Shown here one piece after another: positions 46,160 through 54,470 of a stretch of DNA of 64,000 bases (position 1 is the stretch's first letter; each line of letters opens with the position of its first letter). Made by a program: the position numbers and the translations under genes. The stretch lies in assembly GCF_021728295.1 (NCBI RefSeq), contig NZ_JAKJXE010000009.1, positions 186,001 to 250,000 on the forward strand. The letters run 5' to 3'. Origin of the DNA: Pseudomonas petrae. Lineage in GTDB: Bacteria; Pseudomonadota; Gammaproteobacteria; Pseudomonadales; Pseudomonadaceae. The notes under the pieces were generated by a model that did not search any database, was not told the origin of the DNA, and was given only the letters and a program-made list of their open reading frames with translations.

Positions 46160-47251
46160 TCACCAACGGAAGTGCAATGCGCTGTCAGAAACAGCGGACG
46201 GCTGCGGCGCTGCCGGCGTGCCGTCGGCCGAGACCGGCGCGGGATTGGGCGCAGAATTGTTGGGGGCGCTGGCGATTTCACTGGCCGGTACTTCCTGCAA
46301 TTTCGCCAGCGAAAGCTGCGAACGCAACTGATCGGGGCTGCCACTGACGTCGAACGCGATACGATCACCCTCGGCCGACTTCAGGCGGCCGCCGAAAGGT
46401 TCGAGCAGGCGCAGCAGCTGCGCGTAACGCTCAAGATTCATGCCCTGCACGTCCAGCACCATGCCCGTCGAAGCGCCCGGCTTGACCACGAAGCGTGGCG
46501 CCAGACGCTGGCTCACCGCCAACAGCACCGCGTCGGCCAGTTCCGCCGAGCTCGCGCCGCTGGCACTGCCCTGCTCCATCTTCTCGCCCAGCCACAGGTG
46601 CCACTTGCCCTGCCACTGGCCGCCGTTTTCCTGGGCGTGAACCGCCAGAATCGCGTCCGAACCGTAACGCTCGGAAGCCTCTTTGAGCGGGCCGACGTTG
46701 TTGCCGTCGAGGGTCTTGGCGTTGCCGATGCCTTGTTCGCCAAGGTCCGCCAGTGGCAAACGCAGCGGCAGGCCGCGATGCTGAGCCGCGCGGCGCAAAG
46801 GCTCGGCGGAGGCTTGACCGTCGCCGACGAGGTTGGCGCCGTCAGTGGCGTCGTTCAGCCACCAGGCCATGATCACCGGCCGGTTAGTGCCCCACAGCGA
46901 CAACCCGGCCTGACGCAGCACGCGTTCAGTGCTCGACGGGTCGAAATCGACCTGCAGGGTTTCGGGAGGACCGGCGTCGTAACCGTACTGGCTGATGATT
47001 TGCTGAGGGTCCTTGCGCACCTCGGCAAGGCCGCCGTTCTGCGCGGCCTTAGGGTCGCCGGTCAGGCGGATAACGAGGGTTTCCAGCGCGGCCTGGGTGG
47101 CGCGGGTTTTCTCGTCCGGGGTCTGGCCGCTGACAGGCTCGCGCACCTGATAAAGATTGTTCACCGTCTCGGCGAACGCCGGCAGACTCATCAATGAGAG
47201 GCAACCCACGAACAGGCAGTTTTTTAGGCGCATGAATGAAGGTGGACGCAT
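46160..47251 (-). CDS. DUF2066 exported protein
   Basis: This 363-residue protein has a signal peptide (LFVGCLSLMSLPAFAETVNN; the ATG at 47251 or 47233). The body includes TQAALETLVIRLTGDPKAAQ and VIMAWWLNDATDGAN, which fit DUF2066. Function is unknown; it is presumed periplasmic or outer-membrane-associated. It sits beside perM and divergent from purM, as in many gammaproteobacteria. Confidence 0.88.
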   Translation of the reverse strand: MRPPSFMRLKNCLFVGCLSLMSLPAFAETVNNLYQVREPVSGQTPDEKTRATQAALETLVIRLTGDPKAAQNGGLAEVRKDPQQIISQYGYDAGPPETLQVDFDPSSTERVLRQAGLSLWGTNRPVIMAWWLNDATDGANLVGDGQASAEPLRRAAQHRGLPLRLPLADLGEQGIGNAKTLDGNNVGPLKEASERYGSDAILAVHAQENGGQWQGKWHLWLGEKMEQGSASGASSAELADAVLLAVSQRLAPRFVVKPGASTGMVLDVQGMNLERYAQLLRLLEPFGGRLKSAEGDRIAFDVSGSPDQLRSQLSLAKLQEVPASEIASAPNNSAPNPAPVSADGTPAAPQPSAVSDSALHFRW

Positions 47252-47564
47252 GAAGGATTCCCGCTGGGTAAAAAGGCAACGCTATAAATAGCTGCATGAA
47301 CACAAGTGACCCGACTCTGACCGCAGACGCGCCCGAATCGCTCACTCAGGCGCCAACGTTACACCGGATCCTCCCGTCGACGAACGGGTGCGGCGGGATA
47401 AACCGGGTTATTTTTTCTTCACGGCGGTCCTGCCCGTCGGCCCAAGGATGGCCGCTTGCGCCCAACCCTGATAAAATCGCGCGCCTTCGCAGACCGGCGA
47501 TGACACGGCCCCCGCGTCGTTGCCACTCGGTCGTTACCCCGAATCCCCCCTAAAGGCCTGGATC
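47252..47564. other. Divergent promoter region, DUF2066 / purM
   Basis: No gene is seen. TAAAAT at 47472-47477 is a -10-like sequence for purM, 88 bp before its ATG; no good -35 or PurR operator (ACGCAAACGTTTGCGT type) was found. TATTTATAG near 47281 is a possible -10 for the DUF2066 side. Confidence 0.35.
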
Positions 47565-48623
47565 ATGAGCAAGCAACCCTCCCTGAGCTACAAAGACGCC
47601 GGTGTTGACATCGACGCCGGTGAAGCGCTGGTCGAACGCATCAAGAGCGTCGCCAAGCGCACCAAGCGCCCGGAAGTGATGGGCGGCCTCGGGGGCTTCG
47701 GCGCTCTGTGCGAAATCCCGGCCGGCTACAAGCAGCCTGTTCTGGTCAGCGGCACCGACGGTGTCGGCACCAAGCTGCGCCTGGCGCTGAATCTGAACAA
47801 ACACGACACCATCGGCATCGACCTGGTCGCCATGTGCGTCAACGATCTGGTGGTCTGCGGCGCTGAGCCGTTGTTCTTCCTGGACTACTACGCCACCGGC
47901 AAACTGAACGTCGACACCGCGGCTCAAGTGGTCACCGGCATCGGCGCGGGCTGCGAACTGGCCGGCTGCTCCCTGGTCGGCGGCGAAACCGCTGAAATGC
48001 CCGGCATGTACGAGGGCGAAGACTACGACCTGGCAGGTTTCTGCGTCGGCGTGGTTGAAAAGGCCGAGATCATCGACGGCTCCAAGGTTGCCGCCGGCGA
48101 CGCGCTGATTGCCCTGCCCTCTTCCGGCCCGCACTCCAACGGCTACTCGCTGATCCGCAAGATCATCGAAGTGTCGCGCGCCGACATCGAAACCATCCAG
48201 CTCGACGGCAAGCCGCTGACCGAACTGCTGATGGCGCCGACCCGCATTTACGTCAAGCAACTGCTCAAGCTGATCAAAGACACCGGCGCGGTAAAAGCCA
48301 TGGCCCACATCACCGGCGGCGGCCTGCTGGACAACATCCCGCGCGTGCTGCCTGAAGGCGCCCAGGCCATCGTCGACGTGGCCAGCTGGACCCGTCCGGC
48401 GGTCTTCGACTGGCTGCAGGAAAAAGGCAACGTCGATGAGCACGAAATGCACCGCGTGCTGAACTGCGGCGTCGGCATGGTCATCTGCGTCGCCCAGGAA
48501 CACGTCGAAGTCTCGCTCAATGCCCTGCGCGAAGCGGGCGAGCAGCCTTGGGTGATTGGCCAGATCGGTACGGCTGCCGAAGGCGCTGCGCAAGTCGAGC
48601 TGAAGAACGTCAAGGCTCATTAA
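47565..48623 (+). CDS. purM: Phosphoribosylformylglycinamidine cyclo-ligase
   Basis: PurM closes the imidazole ring to give aminoimidazole ribonucleotide. The 352-residue protein starts MSKQPSLSYKDAGVDIDAGE at the ATG at 47565. Hallmarks: GGLGGFGALCEIP, GTDGVGTKLRLA, and ALIALPSSGPHSNGYSLIRK. The frame extends 15 codons upstream but the family start is clear. purN follows with a TAATG overlap, indicating coupling. Confidence 0.97.
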   Translation: MSKQPSLSYKDAGVDIDAGEALVERIKSVAKRTKRPEVMGGLGGFGALCEIPAGYKQPVLVSGTDGVGTKLRLALNLNKHDTIGIDLVAMCVNDLVVCGAEPLFFLDYYATGKLNVDTAAQVVTGIGAGCELAGCSLVGGETAEMPGMYEGEDYDLAGFCVGVVEKAEIIDGSKVAAGDALIALPSSGPHSNGYSLIRKIIEVSRADIETIQLDGKPLTELLMAPTRIYVKQLLKLIKDTGAVKAMAHITGGGLLDNIPRVLPEGAQAIVDVASWTRPAVFDWLQEKGNVDEHEMHRVLNCGVGMVICVAQEHVEVSLNALREAGEQPWVIGQIGTAAEGAAQVELKNVKAH

Positions 48624-49282
48624 TGCCTGACATGCCCCAACCCTCTGACGTGGTGGTGCTGCTGTCCGGCGCTGGCGGTAACCTGCAGGCGATGATCGAC
48701 AGCTTTCAGGACAGCGCGAGCCCTGCGCGCATGCGTGCGGTGATCTCCAACCGCGCCGATGCCTTCGGGCTCGAGCGTGCCGCCCGCTCGGGGATCGACA
48801 CCCGTGTGCTCGATCACACCGGCTACGAAGGTCGCGAGGCCTTCGATGCGGCGCTGATCGAGGCCATCGATTCGTTTCAGCCGTCGCTGGTGGTGCTCGC
48901 CGGCTTCATGCGCATCCTCACGCCCGGGTTCGTCCGCCACTACCATGGCCGCCTGCTGAACATTCACCCTTCCCTGCTTCCCCTGTATAAAGGCCTGCAC
49001 ACCCATCAACGTGTGCTGGACGCCGGCGATGCTGAACATGGCTGCAGCGTGCACTTTGTCACGGAGGAACTCGATGGGGGGCCTCTGGTCGTACAGGCAG
49101 TTGTTTCTGTAGAGTTGCACGACACACCCGCCACGCTGGCACAGAGGGTTCACGCCCAGGAACACCTGATTTATCCCCTGGCCATTCGCTGGTTCGCCGA
49201 AGGACGATTGACCCTCGACGAGCACGGCGCCTCACTGGACGGCCAGGCCTTAGGGCCCAGCGGCCACTTGATCCGACATTAG
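48623..49282 (+). CDS. purN: Phosphoribosylglycinamide formyltransferase PurN
   Basis: PurN uses 10-formyltetrahydrofolate to make formyl-GAR. The 219-residue protein starts at the ATG at 48623, whose A is the last base of the purM TAA. Catalytic elements: LLNIHPSLLPLYKG (Asn and His), and the later HFVTEELDGGPLV carrying the Asp. SGAGGNLQAMID is the phosphate loop. The DUF3108 gene follows 8 bp downstream. Confidence 0.97.
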   Translation: MPDMPQPSDVVVLLSGAGGNLQAMIDSFQDSASPARMRAVISNRADAFGLERAARSGIDTRVLDHTGYEGREAFDAALIEAIDSFQPSLVVLAGFMRILTPGFVRHYHGRLLNIHPSLLPLYKGLHTHQRVLDAGDAEHGCSVHFVTEELDGGPLVVQAVVSVELHDTPATLAQRVHAQEHLIYPLAIRWFAEGRLTLDEHGASLDGQALGPSGHLIRH

Positions 49283-49290
49283 GAGATATT

Positions 49291-50007
49291 ATGCGTCGCG
49301 CTTTGCTCTTCGCTTTCGCTCTGTTCGCACTTCCCGCAGTCAACGCGGCAGACCTTCAACCTTTCTCCGCCAGCTACACCGCTGACTGGAAACAGCTGCC
49401 CATGAGCGGTGGCAGCGCCAGCCGCAGCCTCGAAAAGAACGCCAACGGCACCTGGACCCTGAGCTTCAAGGCGTCGATGATGATCGCCAGCCTGACCGAA
49501 GTCAGCACGCTCAAAGTCGACAAGGACCAACTCCTGCCGCAGACCTACCACTTCGAACGTGGCGGCCTGGGCAAGAGCAAGACGGTCGATCTGGTCTTCG
49601 ACTGGCCCACCAAATTCATCACCGGTTCGGACCGTGGCGACGCGGTGAAAATCCCGCTGAATGCCGGCGTTCTAGACAAGTCCACCTACCAGCTCGCGCT
49701 GCAGCATGACGTGGCGGCAGGCAAGAAGAGCATGTCGTATCAGGTGGTCGACGGTGACGAAGTCGACACCTATGACTTCCGCGTGCTCGGCACTGAAAAG
49801 GTCGAGACCAAAGTCGGTTCGGTCGACGCCATCAAGGTCGAGCGCGTGCGTGATCCGACGCAGAACAAGCGCATCACCGTGATGTGGTTCGCCAAGGACT
49901 ACGACTACCTGCTGGTCCGCCTGCAACAGGTTGAAACCGACGGCAAGGAATACAACATCATGCTGCAGGACGGCACGGTGAACGGTAAGTCGGTCAAGGG
50001 CAGCTGA
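49291..50007 (+). CDS. DUF3108 exported protein
   Basis: This 238-residue protein has a signal peptide (ALLFAFALFALPAVNAADLQ) and the DUF3108 body (YTADWKQLPMSGGSASRSLE, EKVETKVGSVDAIKVERVRD). The fold is a beta-rich LolA-like barrel in other families, inferred only; function unknown. It shares the purMN transcription direction with a gap of 8 bp and is followed by a terminator, so it likely ends the operon. Confidence 0.88.
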   Translation: MRRALLFAFALFALPAVNAADLQPFSASYTADWKQLPMSGGSASRSLEKNANGTWTLSFKASMMIASLTEVSTLKVDKDQLLPQTYHFERGGLGKSKTVDLVFDWPTKFITGSDRGDAVKIPLNAGVLDKSTYQLALQHDVAAGKKSMSYQVVDGDEVDTYDFRVLGTEKVETKVGSVDAIKVERVRDPTQNKRITVMWFAKDYDYLLVRLQQVETDGKEYNIMLQDGTVNGKSVKGS

Positions 50008-50035
50008 TCACGCTCTACGACCAGCGCAACACAGA

Positions 50036-50064
50036 AACCCCGCCGCCATGGCGGGGTTTTTTTT
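50036..50064 (+). terminator. Rho-independent terminator of the purMN-DUF3108 unit
   Basis: CCCCGCC-GCCAT-GGCGGGG hairpin followed by eight T residues (50057-50064), 29 bp after the stop codon. Confidence 0.9.
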
Positions 50065-50287
50065 GGCGCGAATCAGAGCTTCTGGTCTACATGAAAGATT
50101 CTTCATGGCCTTCAACCGGGTGTGACAAAACACTGCGCACCCTTCGAATACAAGCATTTACTGCACTGTTACTGATTCGGTAAATAACTGTTGCAGGATG
50201 TGCGCATTTACTTAGCCGGCTATCAAAAACTATAAAGAAGGCCTGCGACGTCCTGCCGCAGATATCCAAGAGTCAGGAGTTTGCACT

Positions 50288-50476
50288 ATGACCGTAACTG
50301 TTACTGAACGCGACGACGCCCATATCTCCCATGAGACCATCGCCGATGGCATCCAGATCTGGGATGTACGCCAACAAGACCAGCTGGTAGGGATGTTTCA
50401 TCACGAATCGGACGCACAGCGTTACGCAGCAGAGCTTGCCGAGCAAGAAGCAAAGCTGCAGGCCAGTCATTCGTAA
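50288..50476 (+). CDS. Small conserved hypothetical protein (62 residues)
   Basis: MTVTVTERDDAHISHETIAD followed by GIQIWDVRQQDQLVGMFHHE and a Glu/Ala-rich helix. No membrane segment or signal peptide. AGGAG lies 7 nt before the ATG and a good terminator follows, so it is an independent short gene. I recognise it only as a widespread Pseudomonas hypothetical; the 280-bp leader is long for its size and AT-rich. Confidence 0.75.
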   Translation: MTVTVTERDDAHISHETIADGIQIWDVRQQDQLVGMFHHESDAQRYAAELAEQEAKLQASHS

Positions 50477-50494
50477 TTTTCGGAATCGCAGCAA

Positions 50495-50526
50495 AACAAA
50501 ACCCGCCTTGGCGGGTTTTGTTATTT
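50495..50526. terminator. Bidirectional terminator, small protein / DUF2058 gene
   Basis: AACAAAACCCGCC-TT-GGCGGGTTTTGTT is a symmetric hairpin with A/T flanks, so it can end transcripts of the plus gene (50288-50476) and of the minus DUF2058 gene (stop 50551). Confidence 0.8.
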
Positions 50527-50550
50527 TACGGCTTCACGCGTGAGGGGCAC

Positions 50551-51093
50551 TCACCACATCAGATCATCCGGGATCTTGTACGCGGCGTACGGATCGTCGC
50601 CATCCGGCTCTTCGGTCGGGGCGCTGAGCATGACGATGCGACGCGGGTCGCGCTCTTGCACCTTGAGGGCGGCTTCGCGGGGGATCACTTCATAAGAGCC
50701 GCCATGGTGCACGATGGCCAGCGAGCCGTTGCTCAGCTTGCTGCGCATCAGGGCGTTGACCGACAGACGCTTGACCTTCTTGTCGTCGACGAAGTTGTAG
50801 TAGTCCTCGGTGGTCAGCTTCGGCAGGCGCGTGGCTTCGATCAACTGTTTAACCTGGGCGGCACGGGCCTTCTGCTCGACTTTTTCCTGTTGCTGGCGAT
50901 TCAACTCCTGGTCACGTTTGGCTTTATCGGCCATCGCTTCCTGGGCCGCGCGCTGGCTGGTGTCGTCCGCCACCGCCTGGCCCTTGTGCACCAGACGCTG
51001 CTCCTTCTGCTTGCTCTTGCTGGCCTGCTTGGCCTGCTTCTCATTGACCAGGCCGGCTTTCAGCAACTGGTCACGAAGGGAAATACCCGCCAT
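50551..51093 (-). CDS. DUF2058 family protein (YaiL-like)
   Basis: This 180-residue, highly charged protein starts MAGISLRDQLLKAGLVNEKQ. It has a Lys/Gln/Arg-rich coiled coil (residues 15-90), then VKQLIEATRLPKLTTEDYYN and a short C-terminal tail typical of DUF2058. E. coli YaiL is reported as a nucleoprotein/polysome-associated factor; that role is unproven here. mazG lies 27 bp upstream on the same strand. Confidence 0.85.
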   Translation of the reverse strand: MAGISLRDQLLKAGLVNEKQAKQASKSKQKEQRLVHKGQAVADDTSQRAAQEAMADKAKRDQELNRQQQEKVEQKARAAQVKQLIEATRLPKLTTEDYYNFVDDKKVKRLSVNALMRSKLSNGSLAIVHHGGSYEVIPREAALKVQERDPRRIVMLSAPTEEPDGDDPYAAYKIPDDLMW

Positions 51094-51119
51094 CTGTCTT
51101 CTCTCTCTAAATAGTCAAC

Positions 51120-51953
51120 TCAACCGCAGTTGGGCGTGATCTTTTCCTGACGCTTGGCTTCGCCCCAGAGCGCATCCATCTCTTCGAGGCTGCAATCTTC
51201 GATGGGGCGCCGGGTGTCGCGCAAGGCCTGTTCGATAAATCTGAAGCGCCGCTCGAATTTGGCGTTGGCGGCGCGCAGGGCATTTTCCGGGTCGACCTTG
51301 AGGTGCCGGGCCAGATTGACGGCGGCAAACAGCAGATCGCCGACCTCTTCGGCGATGGCCGCGCTGTCGTTGTCGGCCATGGCTTCGAGGACTTCGTCGA
51401 GTTCCTCACGCACGTTGTCGACCACCGGCAACGCATCCGGCCAGTCGAACCCGACCTGGGCAGCGCGCTTCTGCAACTTCGCTGCGCGGGACAATGCCGG
51501 CAATACATTTGGCACGTCGTCGAGCAGGGACAGCTGCTCGGGCGCGCTGGCCTTTTCGGCGCGCTCCTCGGCCTTGATCTGTTCCCAGCGATGCTTGACC
51601 TGCTCTTCGCTGAGACGCGGCGTTTCCAGCGGCGCGTACAGATCGCCGGTCGGGAACACGTGGGGGTGACGGCGAATCAGTTTGCGGGTGATGCCGTCGA
51701 CCACGCCATCGAACTCAAACCGCCCTTCTTCCCGCGCCAGCTGGCAGTAATACACCACTTGAAACAGCAGATCGCCGAGCTCACCGCGCAGGTCATCGAA
51801 GTCACCGCGCTCGATGGCGTCGGCCACTTCGTAGGCCTCTTCGAGGGTGTGCGGCACGATGCTCGCGTAATTCTGCTTCACGTCCCACGGGCAACCGAAT
51901 TGCGGATCGCGCAAGCGGGCCATGAGCGTGAGCAGGTCTTGAAGTGTGTACAT
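51120..51953 (-). CDS. mazG: Nucleoside triphosphate pyrophosphohydrolase MazG
   Basis: MazG hydrolyses NTPs and dNTPs to monophosphates; in E. coli it also lowers (p)ppGpp effects. The 277-residue protein starts at the ATG at 51953 (MYTLQDLLTLMARLRDPQFG). Two MazG domains are visible: HTLEEAYEVADAIERGDFDD...GELGDLLFQVVYYC and NVREELDEVLEAMADND...EEVGDLLFAAVNLA. It is close to relA, with a REPIN between, an order conserved in Pseudomonas. Confidence 0.94.
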   Translation of the reverse strand: MYTLQDLLTLMARLRDPQFGCPWDVKQNYASIVPHTLEEAYEVADAIERGDFDDLRGELGDLLFQVVYYCQLAREEGRFEFDGVVDGITRKLIRRHPHVFPTGDLYAPLETPRLSEEQVKHRWEQIKAEERAEKASAPEQLSLLDDVPNVLPALSRAAKLQKRAAQVGFDWPDALPVVDNVREELDEVLEAMADNDSAAIAEEVGDLLFAAVNLARHLKVDPENALRAANAKFERRFRFIEQALRDTRRPIEDCSLEEMDALWGEAKRQEKITPNCG

Positions 51954-51980
51954 AGTTATCCCATTGCAACACCGGCGCCT

Positions 51981-52066
51981 GTAGGGGCGCGCTTGCTCGC
52001 GATAGCGGTGTGTCATCGACTTATTTGTCACAGGCACAACGTGTTCGCGGGCAAGCGCGCTCCGAC
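51981..52066. repeat. REPIN, type A, between mazG and relA
   Basis: GTAGGGGCGCGCTTGCTCGC (51981) faces the complementary right arm ending at 52066 (GCGGGCAAGCGCGCTCCGAC). It fills most of the gap between the relA stop and the mazG start. Confidence 0.85.
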
Positions 52067-52070
52067 AGGG

Positions 52071-54314
52071 TCACGGCGTCCTGTTGCGCCGCGTTTCGAT
52101 GATGTTCGGCAGTTGCGAGATACGCCCCAGCAGCCGGCCCAGCGCGTCCAGCCCCGGGATCTCGATGGTCAGCGACATCAGCGCGGTGTTGTCTTCCTTG
52201 TTCGAGCGGGTGTTGACCGCCAGCACGTTGATGCGCTCGTTGAGCAGGATCTGCGAGACGTCGCGCAGCAGGCCGGAGCGGTCGTAGGCGCGGATGATGA
52301 TGTCCACCGGGTAGGTGAGCACCGGCACCGGGCCCCAGCTGACCTGAATGATCCGCTCGGGTTCACGCCCGCCCAGTTGCAGCACCGAGGCGCAGTCCTG
52401 ACGGTGAATGCTCACGCCGCGGCCCTGGGTGATGTAACCGACGATCGCATCGCCCGGCAGCGGCTGGCAGCAGCCGGCCATTTGCGTCATCAGGTTGCCG
52501 ACGCCCTGGATCTGAATGTCCCCGCGCTTGCCCGGCTTGTAACCCGTGGCCTTGCGCGGTATCAGCTCCAGTTGCTCGTTGCCGCGCTCCGGCTCGACCA
52601 GTTGCTGAGCCAGATTAACCAGCTGAGCAATGCGCAGGTCACCGGCACCCAAGGCCGCGAACATGTCTTCGGCGATCTTCATGTTGGCCTTCTCGGCCAA
52701 CTTGTCGAAATCCACTTGCGGCAGCGCCAGACGCGCCAATTCGCGCTCCAGCAGCACCTTGCCGGCCGCGACGTTCTGATCGCGGGCCTGCAGTTTGAAC
52801 CAGTGCACGATCTTCGCCCGCGCCCGGGACGTGGTGATGTAACCCAGGTTCGAGTTCAGCCAGTCGCGGCTCGGCGTGCCGTGCTTGCTGGTGATGATCT
52901 CGACCTGCTCGCCGGTTTGCAGGCTGTAGTTGAGCGGGACGATGCGGCCGTTGATCTTGGCGCCACGGCAGTTATGGCCGATCTCGGTGTGCACGCGATA
53001 GGCGAAGTCCAGCGGCGTCGCGCCCTTGGGCAGATCGATCGCGTGGCCGTCCGGGGTGAACACGTAGACGCGGTCGGGCTCGATGTCGACGCGCAGCTGT
53101 TCCGCCAGCCCGCCGATGTCGCCCAGCTCTTCATGCCACTCGAGCACCTGACGCAGCCAGGAGATTTTCTCTTCGTAGTGATTGGAGCCGGATTTGACGT
53201 CTGTGCCCTTGTACTTCCAGTGCGCGCAGACGCCCAGTTCAGCCTCCTCGTGCATGGCGTGGGTGCGGATCTGCACCTCCAGCACTTTGCCTTCCGGACC
53301 GATCACCGCCGTGTGCAGCGAGCGATAGCCGTTTTCCTTGGGGTTGGCGATGTAGTCGTCGAATTCCTTGGGAATGTGCCGCCACAGGGTGTGGACGATG
53401 CCGAGGGCGGTGTAGCAATCGCGCATCTCCGGCACCAGCACGCGAACGGCGCGAACGTCGTAGATCTGGCTGAATTCCAGGCCTTTGCGCTGCATTTTTC
53501 GCCAGATCGAGTAAATATGCTTGGCCCGGCCGCTGATGTCGGCCTTGACGCCGGTGGCCAACAACTCGTTCTCAAGCTGCGACATCACGTCGGTGATGAA
53601 GCGCTCGCGATCAAGGCGGCGCTCGTGCAGTAGTTTGGCGATCTGCTTGTACTGCTCGGGCTCCAGGTAACGGAAGGACAAGTCCTCCAGCTCCCATTTG
53701 ATGTGACCGATGCCCAGCCGGTGGGCCAGCGGCGCGTAGATGTCGAAGACTTCCCGGGCGACGCGGTTGCGCTTTTCATCGTCGGTGTTTTTCACCGCGC
53801 GGATGGCGCACGTCCGTTCGGCCAGCTTGATCAGCGCCACGCGTACATCATCGACCATGGCCACCAGCATCTTGCGCAGGTTTTCGACCTGGGCCTGGGT
53901 GCCAAGCACGAGGGATTGGCGCGGGCTGAGACTGGCGCTGATGGCCGCCATGCGCAGGACGCCGTCGATGAGCTTGGCGACTGTGGGGCCGAAGCGCTGG
54001 TTGACGTCGGGCAGCGAGATCTTGCCTTCGCGCACGCCGCGATAAATCACACCGGCGACGAGTGAATCCTGATCGAGCTTGAGGTCGGCCAGGATTTCAG
54101 CGATTTCCAGGCCCGTCTGAAAACTCGACGTGCCTTCCGCCCAGAGGTTCTTGGCGGCGTTGTCCTGTTGCTCGGCGTGCCGGGCAAATTCACAGGCCTC
54201 TTTGAGGGCCTGTCGGTCCACTACGAGGTCGACGCTGACCACGTGATCCAGCCACGCGTCGAGGTTGATACTGCCGTCTGTGTTGATCGGCTGGTGGGGT
54301 CTCACCTGTACCAT
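52071..54314 (-). CDS. relA: GTP pyrophosphokinase RelA
   Basis: RelA makes (p)ppGpp on stalled ribosomes. The 747-residue protein begins MVQVRPHQPINTDGSINLDA. The N-terminal HD region is degenerate (SLVAGVIYRGVREG in place of an HD), as in hydrolase-dead RelA. The synthetase domain has GRAKHIYSIWRKMQRKGLEF and FDDYIANPKENGYRSLHTAV; the TGS, a zinc-finger region with QMAGCCQPLPGDAI and a C-terminal ACT domain follow. Unlike SpoT, the HD pair is absent, so this is the monofunctional synthetase. It lies between mazG and rlmD. Confidence 0.97.
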   Translation of the reverse strand: MVQVRPHQPINTDGSINLDAWLDHVVSVDLVVDRQALKEACEFARHAEQQDNAAKNLWAEGTSSFQTGLEIAEILADLKLDQDSLVAGVIYRGVREGKISLPDVNQRFGPTVAKLIDGVLRMAAISASLSPRQSLVLGTQAQVENLRKMLVAMVDDVRVALIKLAERTCAIRAVKNTDDEKRNRVAREVFDIYAPLAHRLGIGHIKWELEDLSFRYLEPEQYKQIAKLLHERRLDRERFITDVMSQLENELLATGVKADISGRAKHIYSIWRKMQRKGLEFSQIYDVRAVRVLVPEMRDCYTALGIVHTLWRHIPKEFDDYIANPKENGYRSLHTAVIGPEGKVLEVQIRTHAMHEEAELGVCAHWKYKGTDVKSGSNHYEEKISWLRQVLEWHEELGDIGGLAEQLRVDIEPDRVYVFTPDGHAIDLPKGATPLDFAYRVHTEIGHNCRGAKINGRIVPLNYSLQTGEQVEIITSKHGTPSRDWLNSNLGYITTSRARAKIVHWFKLQARDQNVAAGKVLLERELARLALPQVDFDKLAEKANMKIAEDMFAALGAGDLRIAQLVNLAQQLVEPERGNEQLELIPRKATGYKPGKRGDIQIQGVGNLMTQMAGCCQPLPGDAIVGYITQGRGVSIHRQDCASVLQLGGREPERIIQVSWGPVPVLTYPVDIIIRAYDRSGLLRDVSQILLNERINVLAVNTRSNKEDNTALMSLTIEIPGLDALGRLLGRISQLPNIIETRRNRTP

Positions 54315-54328
54315 GTTGCTTACCTTCC

Positions 54329-54448
54329 CTACGGCGCGATGAAATGCGCCATCAGTCGCCGGCCTTCTTGAGCGCGTGCGCCTTGCGGGCCATGCAAGGT
54401 CGCGTACGCGCGGGCCAGTCGGATTAAACGAGACTCCGTGTAAGGCAT
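54329..54448 (-). CDS. Possible 39-residue small protein between rlmD and relA
   Basis: ATG at 54448 opens MPYTESRLIRLARAYATLHG and ends AHFIAP, 39 residues. An AGGAAAAG lies upstream. The frame sits in the 156-bp gap between rlmD and relA, not antisense to a gene. It is basic (Arg-rich), unlike a typical cytosolic enzyme fragment. I recognise no family; a chance frame is possible. Confidence 0.3.
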   Translation of the reverse strand: MPYTESRLIRLARAYATLHGPQGARAQEGRRLMAHFIAP

Positions 54449-54470
54449 CGGCTTTTCCTGAGCCGGCGCC

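Noticed and set aside
51303..53633. 776-codon plus-strand ORF
   Set aside because: Antisense to mazG and relA. High-GC antisense frames stay open by codon bias; it spans two unrelated genes.
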